This document shows positions 47,121-59,604 of a stretch of 64,000 nucleotides of DNA, piece by piece. Both the position numbers and the translations under genes were made by a program. Positions within the stretch are counted from its first letter, which is position 1. Each line of letters opens with the position of its first letter. The notes under the pieces are model-generated. The model ran no database searches. It was not told the DNA's origin and saw nothing but the letters and a program-made list of their open reading frames with translations. The DNA lies in contig NC_049986.1 in the NCBI RefSeq assembly GCF_000003815.2, forward strand, positions 11,387,354 to 11,451,353. Direction: 5' to 3'. Source of the DNA: Branchiostoma floridae (lineage: Eukaryota; Chordata; Leptocardii; Amphioxiformes; Branchiostomatidae).

Positions 47121-48802
47121 TGTTGATCTCTTTGAAGTTAGTGACCAGTGATCTGGAGATAACAAAATATCAAAAGAAATGATTATTAATGGCATAGTGA
47201 CTTGAGTCATTTATCCATTTGCGGGTAACGATATTTAGCGTTATGGAGTAAAAACTTATGGAGAACAAACATCGATGGACATTACATTTTAAAGGATAAT
47301 TTCCTTAGAGGGCTTTTTTCCGACTACTGCAACCATTGTTTTTTTAAAGATGTGCGTAGGCACCTCAAAGGACTCAAGGCTTTATAGCTGTGCCTCAAAT
47401 TATGATCGCGATTTCTCAGCTCATTCAAGGCCTGTGGACAGCTTCAGCTAGTGGTTTTTCGCCCGCTGGATTCACTTCGAAGTTATGATCGGCAAAAGTC
47501 GGAATGCTGTTAGTGACCATTAATAAGAAACGCTCTTGAGGTGGCGAGCACTTTCTGAAATACAATATGCCATGAATTTGTTGTCTCTATTAGTATTACA
47601 CCACTGTCCAGTCGGTTGATGCTCCCAAAGACAATCAGTCTTACATCATTTCACTTCAGCCTTAGCATGTTGGACCAGCTTAAAGCTTTGCTATTTGTTT
47701 TATGCCGACGATACGACAATAACCTACCTAGTCCCTCGACCTCCAGGGCGTTGGGGGGACAAGGTAGCCATGGAGAGTTGTTTACAATCTACCACAATAA
47801 ACCTGATCGTAAATTGTTAAAACATTACGTTGACCTGCTGCTCAGACCGCGGTTACGGCTCACGTGCTCAGGCGTGAACAAACAGTGACAGGCCTACGTG
47901 CAGAAATAAGATCTCTTCATATGGCCTCGGCTTTTCAGGTTTCAACGCTTCTTTTAGCCACGAACGAACTTTAGTTTCTGGTACGTCTTTGTCATGTGTA
48001 CAAAACATATGAAAGACCCATTAAACGTCCAGTTCAGTGTGCCCTTTGTGTTCACTGGTTACGGGGATACATATTGCCTTTGGCGTTTGAAACACAATAC
48101 GGTAACGTTACATGTACAAACGAAAATACTTAATCAGTAAGGGTTCCCCGAGTCACTAGTAAAGGTGGTTCAATTCACACACTAACCACCTTGGTTCACA
48201 CTTTCCTGCACAACTTTACCTGTAGCTTGGCAACAGGAAAGTAACTGCCAAATGGGCTATTTGCCCGGAGCTATCGCCCTGTTATATTTCATCAAAGTCG
48301 ATCTAGCAAGCTTTTGTGGTTTAACTTGGAATCATAAAGCATTCTTGGTATGTCTTTTTGTTGCCGCTATTTTGTGCAAGCTCCGAACCGATTATTTACG
48401 GTGAAACACCTGTTCTTTGACAAAAGCCGGGCTTGTGCAGAAGTGGTCTTCGAGTATGCAACCCTACCGGTTCTCATGGAAGGCCAGTGTGCACGACCTG
48501 CACTTTCAAAGTTTCCCACAAAACCATTGTTTGGAAATGGTAGGGAGGTAGGAAACAGACTTATCAATTTTTGTCACATTCCATTGTTGATGGTCGACCG
48601 GCAAGCGCTAAAGGTCGAGCGGCTGTGACGTTACAGGTGCAGGTTCTCCCATGTGTATAATTATGTACATGTAACTTGACAACCTAACCTGTCGAATCAC
48701 CTTGCACCAAACCGGTAGTATTGATAAAACCTCTCCGGTCTTATGTAGCCATTGTTAGTATCATAGATCTTTAATTTGTATCTTGCCTCGAGTCTAAACA
48801 GT

Positions 48803-48885
48803 TTCTACCAGACTCCATTGGTCGCTGGAAAAACCGTAGAAATGGGAACAAATAGAGGAGTAAGCCGGCCAGAGCAAGAAGTACA
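48803..48885 (+). repeat. Copy 2 of the dispersed foldback-end element
   Basis: The series TCTACCAGACTCCATTGGTC, CGTAGAAATGGGAACAAATA, GAGGAGTAAGCCGGCCAGAG matches the reverse of 21711-21781 and one half of 57072-57295. Confidence 0.6.
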
Positions 48886-50186
48886 GCCGGCTAGGGAACA
48901 ACGCGCGGCCCACAGTTTTTATCATTCTACGCGTGTTTGATTTGAACAGAGGGTGTGATGCAAATAACCGACTCTAAATACAAACATGAGACGCTACTGA
49001 TGATCGGGCATTTGTGAGAAGTTTCCAGACTGCCTAACGTTACATGACCCTTCATCGGTATTTAAAACATTGAATAGAGAGCTTGGAATTCTGAAGAACA
49101 CACAGTCACGTTTCTACAAGTATCCGAGCTTACCATATCAACTTCTTACCTTTGCTTTGTTGTGAACAAGTCGGTGTGCTGTGAAACTCCAGACGTCTCG
49201 AGTCAGATAACTGTGTGTGCCTAGGGAGAACTAACTAGCTCGTGACGTCACACGGAGGAAGTGTGTGCTTTCCTGCACAGCCAGGGGTCATGTAGAAACC
49301 AAACACCTCATCACCATATTCAAGTCACGAGAGGCTGGGTGGAGTGACTGTGACGTCACGTGCTTGGTGGTACAATGTACCTGTCGGTGCCCGTTGATAC
49401 GAACAGGTGATCATGATATCAGGTGATACTCAGGCGTCCATAGCATGGTGAGCAAACCATGTCCATAGTGTCCATAGCAAATATGAGACTGCAGTGGCTA
49501 ACATCATAGCATGAAAAACGCGCTTGATAGCCTCTCTCAGTTTTTGCTCATAATAATATGGCGCACACAAGTCTTGACAAGATACCAAATGAGCACTCAA
49601 GGTAGCACCTGAGGTATATTTTATGACGTAAGTCTTTCGACCTGCAGGACGTTAAGTCCTAGCTTCACATCAACACAAAATACCCATACTTTACCTCCAT
49701 TTTAATTCTTCCTAAGCTGACTAATAAGTAATCAGGAATGAAAAATTTAACGAACACTATGAGAAAAGGTCAGAAAATAGAATACAGGCAAAATACATTC
49801 TTGGACGAGGAATTTGATGGGTCTGAATATTATCTAGTTGATTTGATAACATTATATACATGCACTTGCATGCAAGCTTTATTCATTTGTATCCGCTTGT
49901 TTGTATAGATGGACTTTAGATACGAAAATTGCTGTACCTTTCTTGTTTCGAATTCAATAAAAATTGTCAATTAAAAGGTCAACATCCGGCAGGTCAGAGG
50001 AATCCACCTGTTCGGTCCCACGTAATGGGGATAGAGGTCATCGGCCTCGTTTTTGGACATAGATATCAGGTCAACGTTCGTATGGGCACTTCGTGCTATA
50101 AATAAACAACTCCTTTCAGTTGAAGGTTGATAGATACATCATATACCGTGTGTTCTGACCCTAAAATGCGTACATCTGTTTTCTTT

Positions 50187-51705
50187 GTTACCTTCGCCAA
50201 GAAGGTTATATTTTGGGTAGCGTGTGTATGTATGTATGTATGTCTGTAGAAGACCACCATAACTCAAGAACGCCTGAATGGATTGTATTAATATACGGTA
50301 TGTGAGTAGGTCTTGTTGAGACCTAAAAACGATTAGATTCTGGGCCTCCTAGCGGCCTCTTACGGTACTGCAGCGGAACTTCCTGGTTTGATATCTCGAG
50401 TTCTGGACATGCTGCGGCAATGATTTTTAAGTGGTAGATAGCTCTTGATGTCAAGGGTAAGTGGTATAGGTTTGGGCCCCCTAGCGGCTTGTTTTGGAAC
50501 TGCAGGGCAGGTTTAGTGTCAGACTTTGAAAGGGAATAACTCAAGAAGGAGTTGACGGATTGTCATGATTTTTGGTATGTAGATAGCTTAAGTGATGCTT
50601 CATATAATGACATAATAATTATGCAAATCGGTATCTAATTTGCATAATTAATTAGGAAATTTTATAAACACGCTCAGTTCCTTTATGGGACCATTGCAAC
50701 ATGTGACATTTGTAACTGAGAAGGAGAAGAATATTTATTATGCAAAATGAAGACCTAATTTGCATAATTAATGAGAAAATGCTATAATTTCATTGTGGTA
50801 AATGACAGTAACTTCTTACTTGTAGCATTTGGAAGTTATGTACAGGTGAACATCGTTGAACATTGATTATGCAAATGAGATCCTCATTTGCATAAATTAT
50901 CAGAAAATGCGATTAAAGCCTTCTTTCTTAACATAGATTGTATACAAGAATGCCTGGATGGATTGTATTGATATTCGGTATGAGGGTAGGTCTAGATGAG
51001 ACCTGGAAACGATTAGATTTTGGGCCCCCTAGCAGCCTGTAACGGGACTGCAGCAGAACTTCCTGGTTTGATATCTCAAGTTCTGAGCATGCTGCGGCTA
51101 TGGTTATTAAGTGGTAGACAGCTCTTGATGCCGAGAGTAAATGGTGTAAGTTTGGGCCCCTTAGCGACTTGTTTTGGAACTGCAGGACAGGTTTAATGTC
51201 AGACTTTAAAAGGGAATAACTCAAGAAAGGATTGACGGATTGACATGATTTTTGGTATGTAGATGTCTGACGTTATGCTACATATAATGACATAATAATT
51301 ATGCAAATTTGTATCTAATTTGCATAATTAATTAGGAAATTTGGTAAATGCGCTCAGTTCCATTATGGGACCATTTCAACACGTAACATTTGTAACTGAT
51401 AAGGACAGGAATATTGATTGATGTTTATTATGCAAAATAAAGACCTGATTTGCATAATTAATGAGAAAATGCTATTATTTCATTGTGGTAAATGACATTT
51501 GCATCAGTTAGCAGAAAATGCGATAAAAGCCTTCTTTCTTAACATAGATTGTGTACGTCTGCTGTCTGGTGGAGGAGATGATCAGCTGATGTAATTTATG
51601 CAAATGAGAACCTTATTTGCATAATCAATGACAAACACAATTAATACAGCAGTTGTAAAGAAAGGTAGGCTTATTTGGCGAAGGTATGGGGTCGTGGAAC
51701 TCTAG
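50187..51705. repeat. Dispersed element with an internal tandem duplication
   Basis: It begins GTTACCTTCGCCAAGAAGG and ends GGCGAAGGTATGGGGTCGTG followed by GAACTCTAG, so the first and last dozen bases are inverted. Inside, a block of about 680 bases is present twice (compare GCCTGAATGGATTGTATTAA near 50271 with GCCTGGATGGATTGTATTGA near 50951). Words such as TTTGCATAATTAAT recur. A relative lies at 60595-61374. No transposase is seen. Confidence 0.75.
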
Positions 51706-53280
51706 TTTTCACTATTTCAATTGCCGAATGTACGTATTTTTCAACTGTTTACAAGTGTTTCATTTTACTGTTATGAGATATCTGTAAGCTTTTGGGTATG
51801 GACTGCAATAAATTAATTACTGTATTCACTCCACTGTCTTTTCTTTTGAATTTCACTAGCTGACAAATGTAAAAAAAATCCAAGGAAACACATCAACACG
51901 GTCCAGAATTGCGGAGTTTTAATCCATTTCTTCCAGAAAATATTGACAAAATCTGGTCATTTCTAAATCTCTTTAAACAAATTTGTCCCATTTTGCACTG
52001 GAAACTAAACTGTGCAAGAAGTAATATTTACTGCAAAAGGTAATTTTCAAAAGACAAGACAAATATCACTGCCATCCATAAATTGTTCATATTCTTATAA
52101 TCAAACCCTGGTCTCATAGGAGTCTATTCACAATTCACAAAACTATATTCTACTTGAAATATGGCACTATTGCTACATCCTTATAATAACTGTAGACTTG
52201 TCTACATTATATTTCATAATCTCTTTACAAATCTGTGCTTTTTGTCTTTTACAGATTTCAAGATCCAGCACAATCAACATAACTGCGAAGCGTTCCATTT
52301 GCCATTGGTTGGCAAATATGGTCATTTTATGAGCAGACGACATAAACAATAGTTGACAAGAATCTGTTACCTGCTGAAATCACCAAAATAGTTGCCACAA
52401 TTTATCTGTGACACTGAGACAGAAATACTATACCTGTCAAAGCTCTTAAGACGTTAAGTTGCTCTTTTCAAAATTAACAGCAAATTCTAAACATAAAATC
52501 AATACCATATTCTTTATGACAATCTCTCAACTGTAGTTGATCTAATTGCTTTCAAATAAAAGAAAGAAACACATCAGATTTCTGCAAAAACTTAATTTTA
52601 CAAGCTGTCTCAATATCTATACTTTTATGGATTTTACGTACATCTATATCTGTGTTGGTATAAACACCACTTTAAATCAAAATATATCAGCTTTTGCAGG
52701 CACATGGTGGTAGATTGTACAGTTGGATCAAACGACTTGTCTTCAACTTACATATTCTTTCAAAACAGCGACAAAGCAGCAACAAAGTCTTATTCCTGGA
52801 GTCTCTATGCACATCTTGTGTCTCCTTTAGAATCCATAAAAGGCTTACCGGTGGTATGTCATGAAGAAGGGACAAGGTGTAATATCATGCAATATTCTAA
52901 TAGCTGTATAAGTAAGTACATTAAACATTTTGTATGAGCAGTACTAAATGTAATTGGGTGTACCACAAGATAAAAATCATATGCTGAACTTTTTGTGGAT
53001 GCAACAGTTAAGGACAGAACAGTTTTTATACCATAATCTCAGTAAACCCATGTTCACCTCCTGATGTGATAGTACTTGTATCACCTGATTCAATGTTGTC
53101 CACATTATCAGACACACCATTTTTTTGTCCTCAACATTTGTCCATCACTAGCAACAAGATTCAATCATTAAACAAATTAGGAAAATGCCCTGTAACAGAA
53201 TAGGTGGGGACAGATTTTTTTTACTGTTCTTAAAAGGCATATCAATGATTGATGACACAATATAGACCTCTGTCCCATCA

Positions 53281-56200
53281 TTAATGACAATGCTCGTTGA
53301 TGTCTATGACTATGGCCCGTTTCCAGCCCGAAGAGAAAGTACCCGATTGCTGCCCCTATGGCCCACGGCTATGCAGAGCCAGACGTTGTACGTCATGACA
53401 CCCAGCATGAGGAAGTAGCTCACTACAATCTGCAGGACGTGTAGGAGGGTCTGGATCAGTGGGGCAGAGCTCAGGATACGCGACCTACAGGAACATGAAC
53501 AGAGTCCGTTAACATTCAACCATAAAAATACAACAGATCTCATCAGCAAAACTTAAGGGACTAGAAAATTGGTGGCTGTGGAATGATGTTTACAAGCCTT
53601 TCCACTTAGAGGCTCTGAAGGATTGAACGCTTCTGCAACAAATTTCATGCATAAATAAAGTTTATTGAAAATTCTTGCCCATGGGCTAATTGCAGGTAAC
53701 ATGAGAGATTCAAGCAGTGTAACAACAATATCACACAGGTGTCTACTCTTAAAGACCAACTTTTTTACATCTTGTGTGTTTTGTTGTCTTTTACATCATG
53801 CTTCTATGTCTCCCATATGGTCTAGTGGTTAGGATTTGGCGCTCTCACCGCCAAGGCCCGGGTTCGATTCCCGGTGTGGGAACCAGTGAAACAACCAGAG
53901 GGGCGAGTAAGAACAGAAAGAAACAACACCCCGACTCCCGGGATTCGAACCCGCGCCAAACCCGGGCAGCCGGATCACAAATCGAACGTGCAAACCGTTC
54001 GGCCAAAGGGCTTAAGCCGTTAGGCGTCTTCGGTTTAGCAGTCCTTGAACACCACTGTTACACATCATATTCAAAGTATGAAGTCAAGAGTTACAAAAAT
54101 CCAATCATTCTGGTCGCTGGCAAGTGGAAAGAAAGCCTCAAGAGTCAAGAGTCAAGGCACATTGAATAAAATCAACATCAACAAGTTAATGAGCCTACAA
54201 CAATTCAAAGTTCCCTAACTTGAATTGCGATGTAGGAGGATAAACACAAGGCCAAAGCCTGGCTCTCTCTCGGAGACCCATTCTCTGTTAACTAACATTT
54301 ATTACACCATGCTATGTGATTTCCTATGTGTACATATTGTACATGATGTATATATATATATACGATGAACATTTGTAAATTTGTAACCATTTTGCTATGT
54401 TAATGATAGTGCTTTTATATTGACAATGTTTACTGCAATGATTTTATATGTAACATGTATTGTTCTTTCCCAGGGCTAGCCCTTGGCAATAGCCTATGGC
54501 TAGTTGGGCAGCCCTGGCTGTCTGTAAACAGCCGAACGAATAAATAAAAAATAAAAAAGATACGTAGCAATTTGCAAAAGAGATAACTGATTTTATTTTG
54601 TGAGTACAACATGTACAGTTACTGCACTGTATCCACACCTACCCTGTAGTTTTCTGAGTCTCCACGACAGGTAGGTTTTCAGGACCAGGCACCGCGACAG
54701 AATGATAGCTCACTGTCACCATGGACTTCCTCAGAAGATGTTCCCTGAACACCTTCAGACCTTCATACAGGGCTGCAATAATGCAGATCCCAACCATCGA
54801 GCCTACAAGGCCTAACAGGGAAATAAAAAATCATAATAATCAACACTACACAATATAAACATTTAAGACATCTAAGACCTATGCTTTGATGTTTTTGAAG
54901 AATTTTAAGACATCATTGTGCATACTGCATTTAAAAAAAAACACACAATTTAAGACAAAACAAACTAAATCCAAAATGTTAATAACTTGATCAAATCATC
55001 AAGCAGAATGCAGAAAAGAGACTTATAGTTATAGATATTGAGTCAATCATCTTTTGGGGTCTTTGATACAAAATCAGTCAATGTGAGTGCAAGGTATGAG
55101 CACATACTTCCAATATCATTGATGACCCAGCCGTCAAACAGGACTACAACATCTGTGTAACCAAAGTAGAAGGACATCTGCATCATCTGCAAGAGGAAGA
55201 TAGGATGTTGTACAGACATTAGGACAAAAACATGTCAAACTTACACATGAGATAGGATGTTGTACAGACATTAGGACAAAAACATGTCAAACTTACACAT
55301 GATACTATCATGGTTGAAGAAGTATAAAAAAACTTGGTACATGGTTATTTCCACTTGAATGAAGTAAAATGTTTGCAATTTATCGTTAATTTATCGATAC
55401 CAAAAATCTATCTAAATTGTACTGGCCCAATAGGGCAAGTGCAGGACCACATGCACCTGCCACATTGCACTTTCACTTTCCCCGGGCATAGATTTGTACA
55501 ACCCTGATACCATTCTTATTACCATATATTCAAATCAGATCTGAGGTGGAATTTGCATCTATACAAGACAGTGTTACTTGTCAATGAATATGACCTTGAG
55601 TATACAATGCCATGATTACAAGAACGTACATGTAGTTAATGAATGGAAAGATATTGTTCACCAAAGTGTTAGTGTCTACTGTCAAGATGTATACCATGCA
55701 GTTATGAAGACACACATACCATGCCAAGATGATCACCATGGCTTCCTGACTCTGCCCCCATCATGCTACCATGGTCCATGTTACTGTGGTCCATGTTACT
55801 GTGGTCCATGTTACTGTGGTCAATGTTACTGTGGTCCACAGCACTATGATTCATGTTGCTATGGTCCATGCTGTTATGGTCCATGTTGCTGTGGTCCATG
55901 GTACTATCCATGGTACCATGGTCCATGTTACTGTGGTCCATGGTACCATGGTCCATGTTACTGTGGTCCATGGTACCATGGTCCATGTTACTGTGGTCCA
56001 TGGTGCCATGGTCCATGTTACTGTGGTCCATACTGCCATGGTCCATCCCAGGACCCATTGTGTGCATGGGTGACATCGTCTACAAAAAAGCCAGATAAGT
56101 GTTATTAGTACAACATATACTAGTAGTAGTAGTAGGCCTTTGAAGAAACAACTTCTTGGAACTGGTGAAATATTCAATAGACAGTCAGTGCACAGTATCT

Positions 56201-59200
56201 AAGAAGCATTCAGTGGCAGACATACAAGCTTCCAATTTAATTTCTCTGGTTTTACCAATAAAGAAAACAGTGAGCCATCAGCTAATCAAGAAAGTAACTG
56301 AACATCCTGGGAAATGGCATTACCACAGCGTTCAGTCACTTCAATGCAACTACGGTTACCGTAGCTCATGATATTTTGTCAGAGATTTGCACGACATCTG
56401 TAAATCTACATGTAACGATAAGTACTTTTTGGACATGAAATTGACTCCTATTCTTCAAATTCCATATCATCTTCCCTAGCCTGTACTTCTTGGAAATCAA
56501 GGTACTACATTTTATGTACAGGAGAAAAATCATTTCAAACAGTATAATAAAGTCCTTATGTAAAGGCTACAAAACAAGGGGGATCAGTTTTAAGTAGGAT
56601 TGATTCCTTACCCAGTCTAACCTCCTGGTTACAGCCTAACCCTGTAACCAATACAGATTTGGTGCTCCTTCAACTGGGAAAAAGTTAAGATATCTTCGCA
56701 ATGCCTCAAAACACACTTAGTGGCCATGCCAACCACTGCTTACACAAGACTAAACCCATGTGGTATTAGATGGAGCTTTGAATTCCTTACACAATCCTGT
56801 ATGTTGTGTCTACAGGACTTTAGTAAATGTCATATTATAAGTGAGGCAAATTTATGGTGTTTTAAGTCTTCAATCATCTGCGGTTTCTGTTGAAAATCAA
56901 TTTAATAGCAATGTCTAGGTATGGAACTACATGTAGTACATAAACCACAGTACCAGTAACTGCATTAGTATTACTTTAACAGGTTAGAATGACTTACATT
57001 TACATTTAAAGGCCATTAAGCAGCTTGTTGGGGTCTATTTCTGAGGAGGCAGGTATCTCTGATATATACTTGTACAACATAGCCTCTACCAGGCTCCAAA
57101 GGTCACTGGAAAAATAGTAGAAATTGGTCAAATAAGACAAAAACACGCCAGTGGAGTCAGATGGATAGTACAGTTTGCGACCTAAGGCAAAGAACTCCTC
57201 AGCCGTCTAACTCCTATGGCGTGTTTTCTGTCTTATTTGGCCAATTGCTACTATTTTTCCAGCAACCTGTGGAACGTAGTAGAGGCTAGTACAACAGACA
57301 TACATGTATTCAAGTTGTTTGGTAATTGGGACCTCGTTACTGGTATGAAAGCCTTCCCCGTTCATCATGAATTTACACCCTGCAGAGTGTGATTGTGTAC
57401 TTATTGTAAGGAGATTTGTAAGGGGACAACAAATGCTGATGGTAGGCTGGTACAAGAGTAGCACACATACTGGTTAATCATTACTTGAAATAATACTTTA
57501 ATCAGTTGCATACACAGTTGAGGAAAATATATCCTCTTCTCATTTGCCACTAACTTTTCACGCTTTTTCTTGTGACAAAGGGCAGTAAGGGGGGATACCA
57601 GTTTGCTAGACCTGATTTGGATGCGTATATCACGGTATAACATCCAAGAACCGAGTCTAAAAAAGCCGAATGAAGGGCAAATATATCTTCTATCCTGATA
57701 TAATATGAGGATGAAGTAATCTGACAAAAAAAGGCAAAAAAAGAAGAAAGAAATTTTGACTCAAACTACATTAGCCTAAATTAATAGTATACACAATACA
57801 TGTCTTTTTCCGAAAATGTCTGTGCAGCTTTTAGGTTAACTCACTAGTATGAATCATGCTAGTAATGAAATTTCAAAAAAAATTATTTAACCATGTGGCT
57901 GGTATCAAATGGAATCATTATCATGTAACCCTATAGATATATAATACTCATTTGGCAAGTATACTTCCAAATGAAGAATCAGTGCTCAAGATAATGAAGC
58001 TTAGGATCTGTTTGGCCTTGGTTTGGCTTGTTTCTCATGTGACTAAGATTTTTGCTTTGACAATGAGACACATTCAACTGGCTTGAAAACATGCCGTTCC
58101 TACATTTTCCTAATCAATGTCAACAAAACGCTCTGAAGAACGAAGTCCTGTGTGTTGAACACCAATGTGTACGTGCATCTAGTCAATCATCAGCTTATGT
58201 AAATGTACATTGCAAAGGTCAGAGCCTTGAATTAACAATCCTGCTGTGTAAGCATATGTACTGCTGAGCTGCAAAAAAGTACAGAATGAATACTTTTGTG
58301 TCTACTTCGAAGGGAAGACTTTATCTGAGGCCAAGTCTGTGTCTGTGTAAATGGAGAAAGCTATCAAAACCAATAATCAATGGCCAAAGTCAATTAGAAT
58401 AAGATATGACAAGCTTGCTAGACCTGAAGGTCACATTCAAACTCAAGAAGATCATGGCAGTCATGGGGAAAGAATTTTGGCCTTAAAGGAAGTGGCAAAT
58501 GTTTTAATTTGGTCTACTACATTTTGTATCCACATTGAGCAAACAATGCTGAATGATGGATGGTTAAACCAGGAAGAGTCAGAGTGTTGCTGCTATTCAC
58601 CTTGTAGTGGAACATAGGTTAGTAAGTTTCCTTATTGTTACATGACCAGTAGCAGGGTATCAGATGATCTATATATTACAGGGAAGGGTTTCTAGCCCTA
58701 CCCCTTTACGTTTAACATGCATGAGGTGCCTCCTCGAACCTCCACGTGCCCTTCCCAGGATTTTTATTGGGATTTCCCGGTTACTTAACAGTAACAATTA
58801 TAACAGGAGCTCAGTTGCAAGGCTGCTACCAGTTGAGCTACAGGACATCTACATCTCTGAGTTTTGAACGATATTAAACAAGACAAATCTAGGGCCTCCC
58901 TCGGGAACTTGGTCACTGTAATAGTACAATGTAATATAAATGACAATGTACAACAAAATACTAGACAAGTATGATGTACGTGAAGTTATTGTCCATTTAT
59001 AATATAATCAAATATTTTGGCCTGGAACTAAACAAAATCATTATCACTCAGTTCTAACACTTATCAATACAATAATTGTTTCTGAAAATATAATTTTCAC
59101 AGCTTGCATTTCTGACTTGAGGTTACTACTATGCCAATTTATGGGTCATTATATAGAATTATGGCCATCATAAATTGATAATTTTCTGAGATTGAATGTT

Positions 59201-59604
59201 ATTACAGTAATTACATTCAATCTCAGAAAATTATCTACATAACAACAAGTTAATGACCCATAATAATGATTCATTAATTAGATGATTTATTTATTTATTT
59301 ATTGATCTTTAGGGTTATTAACGTAGTAACTGATTTCCAAGGGAGCCCTATTGGCGTCTATTCTTGAAACGAATCCCGACAACATATTGTAGGGGGAAAT
59401 GGCGTGCGTATAAAAGGTGTCAGGTCTCACTTCTTAAGTATTCTTAAGTACACACAGTTGACTGCTTCCAGACTGTTGACTTACCGCGTCTAAGGAATGG
59501 TTCATCGTGCCGTGCTGGTGCCGCATACGGTGGTCCTGAGCCACTGCAGCGGCCACCACACAGCACACAAACACGAGCCACAGGCGGCCACCAGGAGCAG
59601 ACAT
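53281..59604 (-). CDS. SLC31A1: CTR copper transporter D, likely SLC31A1 orthologue
   Basis: Five exons (59604-59485, 56079-55720, 55186-55108, 54811-54643, 53484-53281) give about 309 residues. The signal peptide [13 protein letters not shown] is followed by [14 protein letters not shown]. Exon 2 encodes 120 residues dominated by MDHSN and MDHGT pentapeptides. Exon 3 is [20 protein letters not shown]. Exon 4 has segment 1 ([16 protein letters not shown]) and a loop ([30 protein letters not shown]) close to human CTR1 as I recall it, unlike A-C. Exon 5 has segment 2 with LMLGVM (Met-x3-Met). Here the frame is broken twice by single extra bases, one in the run at 53361-53364 and one at about 53336. 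With both ignored the exon reads [13 protein letters not shown] and ends INEHCH, like other CTR1s. Either assembly errors or a very recent loss. It is head-to-head with an FKBP15-like gene. Confidence 0.9.
53811..53882 (+). tRNA. tRNA-Glu (CTC), complete cloverleaf
   Basis: Acceptor stem TCCCATA pairs with TGTGGGA (one G-U). The D arm is GGTCTAGTGGTTAGGATT. The anticodon stem TGGCG / CGCCA closes loop CTCTCAC, with anticodon CTC. The T arm is CCGGG TTCGATT CCCGG. Discriminator A is followed by a genomic CCA, unusual for a eukaryotic gene, and no T-run terminator follows closely. It may therefore be a retroposed or SINE-head copy rather than a standard gene. It lies in intron 4 of transporter D, antisense to it. 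Confidence 0.8.
53931..54010 (-). pseudogene. Opposed tRNA-like sequence
   Basis: On the minus strand, TGGCCGAACGG resembles an A box and GGGTTCGAATCCCGGGAG a B box with a good T stem. The anticodon arm pairs poorly and no acceptor stem closes. It points towards the tRNA-Glu copy 50 bases away. The pair may be parts of a composite SINE. Confidence 0.6.
55740..56050 (-). repeat. Coding minisatellite ([10 protein letters not shown]) of transporter D
   Basis: Most of exon 2 is a 15-base repeat with an alternating 30-base higher order: MDHSN then MDHGT, four or more times. It then decays into [15 protein letters not shown] and IDHSN. The opposite strand is rich in GTCCATGGTACCATGGTCC-type words, which produces spurious long open frames there. 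Confidence 0.92.
57072..57295. repeat. Palindromic MITE in intron 1 of copper transporter D
   Basis: The ends GTACAACATAGCCTCTACCA and TAGTAGAGGCTAGTACAAC are inverted. Inside, GTCAAATAAGACAAAAACAC is mirrored by GTGTTTTCTGTCTTATTTGG. The central 60 bases do not pair. The element is related to copies at 21711-21781 and 48803-48885. Confidence 0.8.
59141..59261. repeat. Hairpin element near the transporter D first exon
   Basis: ATGGGTCATTA is mirrored by TAATGACCCAT at the ends, and ATAATTTTCTGAGATTGAAT by ATTCAATCTCAGAAAATTAT inside, with a 15-base loop TTATTACAGTAATTA. AT-rich, non-coding, in intron 1. Confidence 0.8.

Larger units (their letters stand above)
47121..53280. other. Long gene-poor interval before copper transporter D
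   Basis: Six kilobases without a recognisable exon. 48803-48885 and 50187-51705 are repeats described separately. Open frames at 47616-47888 and 48350-48628 show no domain and no splice support. 51710-53280 is AT-rich with nothing I can name. Confidence 0.45.

Noticed and set aside
53774-54169. 131-codon plus-strand frame
   Set aside because: It runs straight through the tRNA-Glu and the opposed tRNA-like sequence and is not protein coding.
55578-56108. Long plus-strand Cys/Gly/Pro-rich open frame (and similar frames at 41544-41918 and 46159-46560)
   Set aside because: They are antisense readings of the Met/His pentapeptide exons of transporters D, B and C; the 15-base periodicity keeps all frames open.
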